Below are positions 1 to 7,188 of a stretch of 64,000 nucleotides of DNA, in pieces. Where the stretch lies: the NCBI RefSeq assembly GCF_000314995.1, contig NZ_BAEO01000055.1:269344-333343 (forward strand). The letters run 5' to 3'. The notes under the pieces were generated by a model that saw only the letters and a program-made list of their open reading frames with translations, was not told where the DNA came from and did no database searches. The stretch's first letter is position 1. Each line of letters starts with the position of its first letter. The stretch comes from Paraglaciecola arctica BSs20135 (GTDB taxonomy: Bacteria; Pseudomonadota; Gammaproteobacteria; Enterobacterales; Alteromonadaceae). The translations under genes and the position numbers were made by a program.

Positions 1-340
1 CTCTGAGTAAAGACAAGGTAGGATCCATTTCTCGTTTACGACGCTCTTCGAACACTCGATTGGCCATATCCCAAATACTGCCATTGGTCTGAAAATAATC
101 TTTTCTATCTGCAGGTTTATGATGAAGTTGGATCAATTGCCAAGACTGCAACTCTTTTAAACCCATACTCACATTGCCGCGAGAAATACTTAAAGCTTCG
201 GCAATTTGATTGGCGCTAATTGGATCTTTGGTGATCACCAACAAGGCATACATTTGCCCAACCGTACGGTTAAACCCCCAGCGACTGCCCATTTCACCAA
301 AGTGCATAACGAAGGTTTCAATCATAGGTGTCATTTTCAT
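1..340 (-). CDS. GbsR/MarR-family transcriptional regulator (3' end cut by window)
   Basis: The first 113 codons are visible, starting at the ATG whose complement lies at 338-340. The protein begins MKMTPMIETFVMHFG and contains a winged-helix region (ISANQIAEALSISRGNVSMG) followed by a wing-like stretch with HHKPADRKDY. This arrangement is typical of GbsR-type MarR relatives, known in other bacteria as repressors of osmoprotectant or membrane-transport genes. The target here cannot be read from the window because the gene runs off the left edge. A near-perfect palindrome overlaps its own promoter just upstream, so autoregulation is likely. Family assignment is fairly sure; the ligand is unknown. 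Confidence 0.8.
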   Translation of the reverse strand, partial: MKMTPMIETFVMHFGEMGSRWGFNRTVGQMYALLVITKDPISANQIAEALSISRGNVSMGLKELQSWQLIQLHHKPADRKDYFQTNGSIWDMANRVFEERRKREMDPTLSLLR

Positions 341-355
341 AGTACAAACCTTCTG

Positions 356-379
356 AAGTTTCAGTAATTATTGAAACTT
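356..379. promoter_or_regulatory. Palindromic operator upstream of the GbsR-type gene
   Basis: AAGTTTCA (356-363) is separated by 8 bases with a TAATTA core from TGAAACTT (372-379), giving two perfect 8-bp arms. It sits 16 bp upstream of the regulator start and overlaps its predicted -10 element. A MarR/GbsR dimer bound here would block transcription, which suggests autorepression. Function is inferred from position and symmetry. Confidence 0.6.
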
Positions 380-404
380 TAAAAGGTTTGCTGATCTAAG
401 TCAA
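376..404 (-). promoter_or_regulatory. Sigma-70-like promoter of the GbsR-type gene
   Basis: Read on the minus strand, TTGACT (complement of 399-404) is followed after 17 bases by TAAAGT (complement of 376-381). The -10 overlaps the inner arm of the palindrome at 372-379. Confidence 0.5.
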
Positions 405-651
405 TATATAGTTGCTTAAAAAGGTTAGACGAAGCTTATGTAATCATTCGCCTGAGTATTGGAATTTCCCAAAAACTCTAATGCTCAATATCCTGCTCCA
501 AATATGGTTTCGTTTTTACTTTGCTGGTGTATGATATTTGGTAATATTTTAGGTGCTTATTGGTGCGCTGATATATAGCTATATCCTTTTGTTAGTTGTT
601 CGAGAGCACTTAATAAACCTTAATCAGCGAAGTGAATACTAGGAGAGTGAT
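405..651. other. Intergenic, no gene seen
   Basis: Between the GbsR-type regulator's control region and the DUF1428 gene I see no open frame with a ribosome site and no strong hairpin. It presumably holds the promoter of the DUF1428 gene, but no good -35/-10 pair stands out. The only clear signal is the AGGAGAG Shine-Dalgarno sequence just before 652. Confidence 0.4.
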
Positions 652-1005
652 ATGTCTTACCTTGATGCCTTTGTGGCCGCGGTTCCAACAGAAAACAAAG
701 AAAAATACCTTGAGCATGCGAAACTTTCAGGCGTGGTGTTTAAGGATCATGGCGCTTTAAAGATTACTGAAGCATGGGGAGATAACATCCCTGATGGTGA
801 AGTGTCTTCTTTTCCAATGGCGGTAAAATGCAGCGAAAGTGAAACAGTGGTTTTTTCTACTGTTGTATGGCCGTCGAAAGAAGTTCGTGATGCTGGGTGG
901 GAAGCAATTATGGAAGATCCAAGAATGGCTCCAGAAAATAATCCAATGCCCTTTGATGGTAAACGTTTAATATATGGTGGATTCGACGTGCTGCTAGGTG
1001 AATAA
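652..1005 (+). CDS. DUF1428 family protein (YbaA-like)
   Basis: 117 residues, starting MSYLDAFVAAVPTENK behind a strong AGGAGAG ribosome site. The sequence (DAFVAAVP near the start, KDHGALKITEAWGDN, then a C-terminal MPFDGKRLIYGGFDVLL) matches the small DUF1428 family, which includes E. coli YbaA. The family is expected to adopt a ferredoxin-like alpha/beta fold; its biochemical role is not established. The length is normal for the family. It is a single gene converging on the AsmA-like gene, with a hairpin between them. Confidence 0.85.
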   Translation: MSYLDAFVAAVPTENKEKYLEHAKLSGVVFKDHGALKITEAWGDNIPDGEVSSFPMAVKCSESETVVFSTVVWPSKEVRDAGWEAIMEDPRMAPENNPMPFDGKRLIYGGFDVLLGE

Positions 1006-1153
1006 TCATTTGGCAATAATTACATAAGCTGAACTTGGCTTAAGACTTGCCGTCTTGCATCTTTATTTTTGCGCCTCTATCTGACAACACTAAAACCTGA
1101 CTTCGTTTATCTCGTTGTAAAGGAGGTGATGTATTATCTTTTGTGCAAAATGT

Positions 1154-1180
1154 CAGCAGGTTTATGGGCTAAACCTGCTG
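1154..1180. terminator. Hairpin between convergent genes
   Basis: An 11-bp perfect stem (CAGCAGGTTTA at 1154-1164, TAAACCTGCTG at 1170-1180) with a 5-base loop lies between two convergent genes. No long T-tract follows on either strand, so termination may be weak or Rho-assisted. A bidirectional terminator is the simplest reading. Confidence 0.5.
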
Positions 1181-1198
1181 TTATGAATGACTTCTATT

Positions 1199-1972
1199 TT
1201 AATTAAACAAACCTTTGAGTTTATCTTTGGTTTTCTCTAACAGCTTATCCTTTTGTTCATCTAGTTCTTCATTAACTTTTTTCTTGGCTTCTTCTGCCAA
1301 GCGTTTTTTGGCTTCAGACTTAGCTGCAGCAATCACGTTATCTAACATGGCATTAATCACAGCAGCGCCTACTTGATCTGCTGGCATACCATTAGGTTGG
1401 CCAATAGGACCAGCATTGAAAGTGGGTAAGGTAACTTCATATGCTTTTGTTTCTATTTTAAAGTCGCCAGTAGACAGTTTTTCAAAATTGAGCTTGAGTC
1501 GAACCTTACTTACTGTAACGTTTTCAACAATAATCAAAGGATTAGCGGAATCTTTTGACGTTGTTTCACTTTTGGGTAGATTGGCTGTTAAGTTTTTCTT
1601 CAGCGCCATTAAGTTACCCTGACCACTGGCGTCTACTTCATAGAGAATTTCTGGTGCATTGATACTGATTGTCTGAACTACATAAGGTTCTTTGTACACT
1701 TCGCCTAAATCTAGAGTGATTGAATCGACACTGAATGCGTCTTCATCGCTGAAGCCTTTAGGGTTATCTATGTCCAGATCTTTAATGGTCATTCGCCCTT
1801 CAGTCAGAGCCAAGTCTACGTTGAAGACCGACACAGTTGTGCCAAGATATGTACTCCCTTGTTGTTCTATTTGGGTACGAATAAAATCACCCGCTCCGCT
1901 CAACATATAATACGCACCGCCAGCAATCAGCAGTAGTAATAAAACACAAATGCTTAATGCTTTTTTCATCAA
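1199..1972 (-). CDS. AsmA-like envelope protein with C-terminal charged helix
   Basis: 257 residues. It starts MMKKALSICVLLLLLIAGG, a single N-terminal membrane anchor or signal, behind a purine-rich AGAGAA ribosome site. Residues about 25-200 resemble the N-terminal part of AsmA/DUF748-type proteins: a short helix (FIRTQIEQQGSTYLGTTV) and then beta-rich sequence with the typical pattern of a first strand, DIDNPKGFSDEDAF and SIDLDLG-like strands. The last 45 residues are a Lys/Glu/Ala-rich, probably coiled-coil helix. AsmA-like proteins act at the inner membrane-periplasm side in lipid transport or outer-membrane assembly. At this length it is much shorter than full AsmA, so the precise role is unknown. 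Confidence 0.65.
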   Translation of the reverse strand: MMKKALSICVLLLLLIAGGAYYMLSGAGDFIRTQIEQQGSTYLGTTVSVFNVDLALTEGRMTIKDLDIDNPKGFSDEDAFSVDSITLDLGEVYKEPYVVQTISINAPEILYEVDASGQGNLMALKKNLTANLPKSETTSKDSANPLIIVENVTVSKVRLKLNFEKLSTGDFKIETKAYEVTLPTFNAGPIGQPNGMPADQVGAAVINAMLDNVIAAAKSEAKKRLAEEAKKKVNEELDEQKDKLLEKTKDKLKGLFN

Positions 1973-2084
1973 ATTCTCTTTTAGCTATTGAATTAATATT
2001 ATGATTGTAACAAAGAAAACTACAAGGATACCTAGGTTAATTTGAGGAGTAGCTATTTAATCCGAGTTCAGATTATACAGCAGG

Positions 2085-3302
2085 GTGAGTGGTCAAGAGA
2101 ACAGGCAATATAGTATTAGCTTATTGTTTAATGCTAATAAGGTTTACGATCGTCAAGTAATAGAAGGGATTGGTCACTATCTACAATCAACAAAAGTGGA
2201 TTGGGATGTGTACCTAGAAGAAGATTGTTTGGCACGTCTGAATAATCTCGATAATTGGGAAGTCGATGGGATTATTGCTGATTTTGACGATCCGGATATG
2301 CAAGCAGCACTAACTGACTTAGCTATTCCTGTAATCGGAGTAGGTGGCTCATATCAATCCGCCGACGATTACCCTGATGTACCTTATGTGGCCACTGACA
2401 ATGAGGCAGTCGTAAATTGTGCCTATCAACACCTTAAACAAAAAGGGTTACAACGTTTTGCTTTTTATGGTTTTCCACCTGATAAAGAACACCGTTGGGC
2501 TTTGGAACGAGAAAGAGCAATTGTTGCTTTATGTGAGAAGGACGGGTTTAGTTGTTCTGTGTATCGCGGCCATAAAACACAACCTGATACTTGGCACTAC
2601 AGCATGAATAGACTCGCTGACTGGATTGAAAGTTTACCATTACCTGTTGGTGTCATTGCGGTCACTGATGCAAGAGCCAGACATTTATTGCAAGCCTGTG
2701 ATAAAACCCATCGTTTGGTGCCCGACCAAGTATCAATTGTAGGCATTGATGACGACGACATTGCCCGTAACTTAAGTCGGGTGAGTTTAAGTTCGGTCAG
2801 CCAAGGTTGCTTTGATATGGGGTTTCAGGCTGCAAAGTTATTGCATCGGCTATTAAATCGGCAGGCGGCGGAAAAATCATCTGAGCAGAAAGCCAAAAAA
2901 AAATCATTAGCACGGGTGCTTGTACCGCCAATTGGTATAGTTCAACGTCAGTCAACGGATTTTAAAGCACTACAAGACACTTATGTGATCCAGGCTATGC
3001 ATTATGTCCGTCAACATGCCTGCAGAGGTATTAAAGTCGAACAGGTGATTGACTATGTTGGCATCTCGCGGTCAAATCTCGAACAGCGTTTTGTGCAAGA
3101 ATGTGGTCATAGTATTCATACTGAAATCCACAATGAGAAGTTAAATAAAGCCTGCAAAATGTTAACTGAGACAGACACTGAATTAGCTGAAATAGCGAGT
3201 TCCTGTGGTTATCCCTCGATTCAATATTTATACGCGGTGTTTAAGAAACACTTTGGACAAACCCCTAAACAATACAAACAAAATGCAGCGCAAATTATAT
3301 AG
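2085..3302 (+). CDS. xylR: XylR-type xylose regulator (LacI-like sensor plus AraC HTH)
   Basis: 405 residues from a GTG start. The N-terminal 280 residues form a periplasmic-binding-protein-like sensor (SLLFNANKVYDRQV, ADFDDPDMQAAL, VGVGGSY, AVTDARARHLLQAC). The last 100 residues form an AraC double helix-turn-helix (AMHYVRQHACRGIKVEQV, VGISRSNLEQRF, ASSCGYPSIQYLYAVFKKHFGQTPKQY). The match to E. coli XylR runs nearly end to end, and the GTG start aligns with the E. coli N-terminus. XylR activates xylose uptake and catabolism genes when xylose binds. No xylA, xylB or xylose transporter lies next to it, so it acts in trans here. The ribosome site is weak. Confidence 0.88.
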   Translation: MSGQENRQYSISLLFNANKVYDRQVIEGIGHYLQSTKVDWDVYLEEDCLARLNNLDNWEVDGIIADFDDPDMQAALTDLAIPVIGVGGSYQSADDYPDVPYVATDNEAVVNCAYQHLKQKGLQRFAFYGFPPDKEHRWALERERAIVALCEKDGFSCSVYRGHKTQPDTWHYSMNRLADWIESLPLPVGVIAVTDARARHLLQACDKTHRLVPDQVSIVGIDDDDIARNLSRVSLSSVSQGCFDMGFQAAKLLHRLLNRQAAEKSSEQKAKKKSLARVLVPPIGIVQRQSTDFKALQDTYVIQAMHYVRQHACRGIKVEQVIDYVGISRSNLEQRFVQECGHSIHTEIHNEKLNKACKMLTETDTELAEIASSCGYPSIQYLYAVFKKHFGQTPKQYKQNAAQII

Positions 3303-3481
3303 CCTAATGTCGAATGATTAGTAATGCTTGTTATCTACAGTTATTATTTAGGGTAGGTAATCAATGTGAATCATTTGTGATACAAACATATTTTTACTTG
3401 TGTAATATGAAATATATTCGGATTTCCCATGGTCACTAGGAGCATGAAGTGAAATCAAATCAATAAAAAAACAGGTAACAC

Positions 3482-4003
3482 ATGCTCAATAATGCCATTG
3501 CACTTGAAGGCCAATTAGAAACGGTTCAACAGGCCAAAGAGTTTTTGCAGGATTTAACCGCTGAAAATTATCAGCTTGTGCTCAAACCCCATTTTGTTAG
3601 CAGCGCTGGCACACATATGCGGCATATATTGGATCACTATTTGGCATTACAAGATGGAATAAACCAAGGTTTGGTTAATTATAATAAACGAAATCGTTAT
3701 TCTAGCCTTGAGTCCTGTCCTCAAACTGCACTGCTTGAGTGGCAAAAAATTGAGCAATGGTTACAAGAAGTCAGTTATCTAGATGCCAATATGCCCTTAA
3801 CCGTAGCCTGCGAAACCTCAGTTAATAAAACCCAAAATAGTCAAACCCAATCTACTTTAGCCCGCGAATTGGTATTTGTTTCTAGTCATGCAATTCATCA
3901 TTTTTCATTACTTGCGGTGATCAATTCTTTATTAGGCAGCAAGATAGAAAGTAATTTTGGTATTGCACCAAGTACCGCGACTTTCATGCGCCAACAAGCT
4001 TAA
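3482..4003 (+). CDS. DinB-superfamily protein
   Basis: 173 residues of four-helix-bundle character. Histidines suited to the DinB metal triad are visible: KPHF near residue 37, THMRHILDH near 46-51, and SSHAIHHF near 136-141. DinB/YfiT-type proteins bind a divalent metal between helices, and several are thiol-dependent transferases, but many are uncharacterised. The start is ATG with an AGGT ribosome site 6 bases upstream. It stands alone between xylR and the YjdM gene. The substrate is unknown. Confidence 0.7.
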   Translation: MLNNAIALEGQLETVQQAKEFLQDLTAENYQLVLKPHFVSSAGTHMRHILDHYLALQDGINQGLVNYNKRNRYSSLESCPQTALLEWQKIEQWLQEVSYLDANMPLTVACETSVNKTQNSQTQSTLARELVFVSSHAIHHFSLLAVINSLLGSKIESNFGIAPSTATFMRQQA

Positions 4004-4260
4004 TTAATCCCTACTTAGATCTGCATTTAGCTTGGTTTTATCCAACTCCATTTTGAATTTATGGTTTTGAATTGAACCAGGATGCAAAATCATAAACGCA
4101 AACCATGTTAACTAATTCAGACTAGCAAATATTTACTCCTATTAGTTTTCTGAGTTTGTCTATTGCAGGTGGGAGGACTTAGAGGCTGGTAATTGTGTTG
4201 CAAAGCGCGGATAATTGTCGCAATTATTTTCAATAAATTTTTGTAGTAAGGATTTTTTTC

Positions 4261-4596
4261 ATGAGTGATTTACCCCATTGTCCCCAGTGTGATTCAGCTT
4301 TTACCTATGAAGACAGGGATATGTTTGTTTGTCCAGAATGTGCTCATGAATGGCCACAATCTGGTGAAGTCGACGAAGACCAAAAAGTAATAAAAGATTC
4401 AAACGGTAATCTACTTGCTGACGGCGATACTATTACTGTCATTAAAGATCTCAAAGTAAAAGGGTCTTCTTTGGTTGTCAAAGTCGGAACAAAAGTGAAA
4501 AATATTCGTTTGGTGGATGGTGATCATGATATCGATTGTAAAATTGATGGTATAGGCGCCATGAAATTGAAATCGGAGTTTGTTAAAAAGGTATAG
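4261..4596 (+). CDS. yjdM: YjdM/PhnA family zinc-ribbon protein
   Basis: 111 residues. The N-terminus has a zinc-ribbon ([15 protein letters not shown], then [10 protein letters not shown]), giving four cysteines in CxxC pairs. The C-terminal two thirds carries the conserved PhnA domain ([50 protein letters not shown]). This family was once named phosphonoacetate hydrolase (PhnA), but E. coli YjdM shows no proven phosphonate role. Length and layout are standard. No phosphonate genes are nearby, so a phosphonate function should not be assumed. Confidence 0.88.
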   Translation: MSDLPHCPQCDSAFTYEDRDMFVCPECAHEWPQSGEVDEDQKVIKDSNGNLLADGDTITVIKDLKVKGSSLVVKVGTKVKNIRLVDGDHDIDCKIDGIGAMKLKSEFVKKV

Positions 4597-4688
4597 TCCT
4601 TAGTTGCAACATTATCTTTTCTCTCAACGAGCTTTATAAATGTTTAACCAAAGCGTGTGAATACAAGAAATACCGCAAATACAGGGAG

Positions 4689-4925
4689 GTATTAAGTAGA
4701 TATCCAGCACAGGGTAAATTGCACTTATCAGTTGAAGGTCAGGTACTTATTATAAAAGGTGCAGGGCCTGAAAATTTAGAGATGGTCAAGAATACCAGCA
4801 ACAAGTTATAGGGCTGCGTAAGTAAATTATGCTTTTTTCAAACAATTGATGAAGCGCGAGACTGGTTGCAAGCCATTCTGAATAATGAAACTAACGATGC
4901 AAAGAGTGTGGCTTTAAAATTGTAA
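4689..4925 (+). pseudogene. Decayed remnant of a short STAS/SEC14-like protein gene
   Basis: One reading frame gives RYPAQGKLHLSVEGQVLII then KGAGPENLEMVKN and ends at a TAG at 4809-4811. The same frame continues as CFFQTIDEARDWLQAIL and stops at 4923-4925. The first part resembles the N-terminal strands of small STAS/SpoIIAA-like proteins of Alteromonadales (GKF-type strand, EG-type turn, GPxN motif). The second resembles their C-terminal helix (F...IDEARDWL). The middle, about 70 residues in an intact protein, is missing. An AGGGAGGT ribosome site survives at 4682-4689 but no ATG follows it in frame. I read this as one gene inactivated by an internal deletion plus a stop. The family link is from memory of the motif pattern. 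Confidence 0.5.
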
Positions 4926-4948
4926 GTTTTATAAGCATTAAAGCCACA

Positions 4949-6829
4949 TTAACTCGCCATTATCACCCGATTTCTACCTTCCTTTTTAGCCGTAAACAGC
5001 GCTTTATCTGCTCGTGCCATAGTACTTTCAAGAGTGTCATCTTCTAAAACCGTAGCTGTGCCTATACTCACTGTTAATATATGAGGTTTCTCGTTGTTAT
5101 ACAGTGGTGCACTTTCAATTTCGATACGGATCCTTTCTGCAATTTCATGGGCTAAAGTTGCGCCGGTGCCGGGCAGTAATACCATAAATTCTTCACCGCC
5201 AATTCGGCCAATTTTATCAAGTTGGCGCAAACAATTAAGTGATCGCTGGCTGACTAATTTAAGTGCTTTGTCGCCTAATTCATGACCAAGAGTATCGTTA
5301 ACGAGTTTGAAATTATCGACATCGAGCATTAATAATGAAAGTGGCTTTTTGTTCGATTGGGCATCTTCGAGCATGATATATCCCAGCTCAAAAATAGTTC
5401 TACGGTTAGCTATTTGTGTCAGATAATCAATTTGTGCACGATGTTTAAAAAGTCGTCGGGTTTTAAGTAGGTGTATCAAAAAACCAATTAGGGCGAACAC
5501 AACCACAACACTTATAAAAATAATTGTTTGAGCGAGTTGTTTTTGGCTTTGTTCTTCAGCCAGTTGTAGGCGATTAATTTCTAAGACTTGTTGGAGTACT
5601 TTGTTATCTAATTCAGTGATACTGTCATTAAGCAATGTTTTGGCAGCGCGTTGATATTGTTCAATGAAGGAGCGCCTTTTGTCTGTTTCGGCGCTGATTG
5701 CCGAGGCCATTAATTGCATAGCAGTATTGTGATTTCCAGCATAAAACTGTTCTATACCTTGCAAGGCCAATGGCCATTTGGTTTTATTTGGTGAGTCTAT
5801 TAGTAGTTGGGTTAATGTAGATTGTGCCAGTGTATCTAAGCCTTGTTTGAAATAGGCAATGACTAAATTGTTCAAGGACTGCACCACAAAGTGTTGTTCT
5901 TTAGTTGTATTGCGAAGTGCAATTGCCTTTTCAAACTCGGTAATAGATAAAGGCAGTTGTTGTTGAAAATAGGCAAGGATGCCAGCGTTGTAGTGGCTAA
6001 AAAATGTAAAATCGTTAAATTGAGGTTGCGCTTTTGCCAGTGCAAACATTTTATCTAGATGTTGTTGTGCAGCAGCAAAATTTTTCATTTCAATAGCCAG
6101 TGCCAACAGCGTATGTTGCATATTAAACATGTCAGAGTAATCGTCTATTTTGGCCCATGCATCGTAGGCTTTTTGTATGTACTCGTAGGCTTTATCAAAT
6201 AATTGATTTTGTTGATACAGATTACCAGAGGCATTATGTATCATGCCATAAGGACTTTCCTCAAACTCATTGTTATCGGCCACTTCAATGGCCTCAACTA
6301 ACAAGGCTAGTCCTTGTGGCAATTTTTCAGGTTCATTGCCAAAACAAAAAGCGGCCTGGATCAATACTTTTACTAGTAGTTCAGGCTCAGCTAATTGCCG
6401 TGATAATGCCAGTGCCTTAAATCGGTCCTCGCAATACACCTTGGGATCATAAGTCTGAATATATTTCATATATGAGCGCTCAACGTAGCTTCTGGGCAAG
6501 GTGTCGGTTAAAGGTAATTGCTGCGCTTCTGATATATTGATTGCGGTACTATAGGCGTCAATAGCTTGCTGAATTTGATCATTCTGGTCGTAGGCGGTTC
6601 CTAATAAATACCAATAACGAGCTTGTTCTTCAACGGATGCTTTTTGAGCAAGTTGTTTTTGATCATTTAACAGACTAATTTGTTGTTCAGCTGATAAGGA
6701 TGACAGAGTCGTTTCTAATTTTTCTATTGATTGGGCGTTAATATCAGCACAAATAGTTAGCCAAATAATAAATAGCACTAGTGTTCGTGAAATTCTGTGG
6801 AATATTGTGATTTTGACTTTGTGATGCAT
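4949..6829 (-). CDS. TPR-containing diguanylate cyclase (GGDEF)
   Basis: 626 residues. A signal or anchor is at 15-33 (LVLFIIWLTICADINAQS). It is followed by about 400 residues of tetratricopeptide-like helices (YWLLGTAYDQNDQIQQAIDAYSTAI, ASGNLYQQNQLFDKAYEYI), a transmembrane helix near 437-458, and a C-terminal GGDEF domain with GGEEF near residue 544. An RxxD inhibitory site (RQLD) sits five residues before it. The enzyme should make c-di-GMP from two GTP in the cytoplasm under control of the periplasmic TPR sensor, with product inhibition. Active-site residues are intact. It is transcribed alone, divergent from the copper operon. Confidence 0.9.
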   Translation of the reverse strand: MHHKVKITIFHRISRTLVLFIIWLTICADINAQSIEKLETTLSSLSAEQQISLLNDQKQLAQKASVEEQARYWYLLGTAYDQNDQIQQAIDAYSTAINISEAQQLPLTDTLPRSYVERSYMKYIQTYDPKVYCEDRFKALALSRQLAEPELLVKVLIQAAFCFGNEPEKLPQGLALLVEAIEVADNNEFEESPYGMIHNASGNLYQQNQLFDKAYEYIQKAYDAWAKIDDYSDMFNMQHTLLALAIEMKNFAAAQQHLDKMFALAKAQPQFNDFTFFSHYNAGILAYFQQQLPLSITEFEKAIALRNTTKEQHFVVQSLNNLVIAYFKQGLDTLAQSTLTQLLIDSPNKTKWPLALQGIEQFYAGNHNTAMQLMASAISAETDKRRSFIEQYQRAAKTLLNDSITELDNKVLQQVLEINRLQLAEEQSQKQLAQTIIFISVVVVFALIGFLIHLLKTRRLFKHRAQIDYLTQIANRRTIFELGYIMLEDAQSNKKPLSLLMLDVDNFKLVNDTLGHELGDKALKLVSQRSLNCLRQLDKIGRIGGEEFMVLLPGTGATLAHEIAERIRIEIESAPLYNNEKPHILTVSIGTATVLEDDTLESTMARADKALFTAKKEGRNRVIMAS

Positions 6830-7118
6830 TTTTTCAATCCTAATGACTAGTGTAATTAAGTTCTTAGGTTACCGATTTCAATTTAGAGCTGCATTATAGG
6901 GAAAATGGTGTTTTAGGTGCAGTTATTTAAAGCATAAGTGATTATGAATGGCAATATAACGTGGCTACAACAAATGACAAGTTGCCTGTAAATAGAGTCA
7001 TTTTTAATTGTACGGATTGGTATAACCGCAGTTTGTGACCGCAAATCTATTTTTACTTCTTTTGAGTGCAAAAATTTATAGCCTTTCCTAGTACTAAGCC
7101 AAATTAAGAAAGTAATGC
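6830..7118. other. Divergent intergenic region, no gene seen
   Basis: This stretch separates the GGDEF gene from the copper operon. An open frame on the minus strand here (6913-7149) has no ribosome site, an unnatural composition and overlaps the copper promoter, so I do not call it. The region must contain the GGDEF gene promoter, but no clear -35/-10 pair was found. Confidence 0.4.
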
Positions 7119-7149
7119 TTGACCTTACCATGATGGTAAGCTTTACCAT
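7119..7149 (+). promoter_or_regulatory. CueR-type MerR promoter of copA-cueR
   Basis: The -35 TTGACC (7119-7124) and -10 TACCAT (7144-7149) are separated by 19 bp, the overlong spacer typical of MerR-family activated promoters. Inside the spacer lies the palindrome CTTACCAT-G-ATGGTAAG (7124-7140). This matches the layout of CueR operators in other proteobacteria, in which copper-bound CueR twists the DNA to let RNA polymerase start. The cognate cueR is the second gene of this operon. Confidence 0.85.
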
Positions 7150-7188
7150 GCCTCATATTAAATAATGAGAGCCTAAATGGAGGTGTGT

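Noticed and set aside
6913..7149. 78-residue minus-strand open frame upstream of copA
   Set aside because: No ribosome site, overlaps the CueR promoter, and no recognisable protein pattern.
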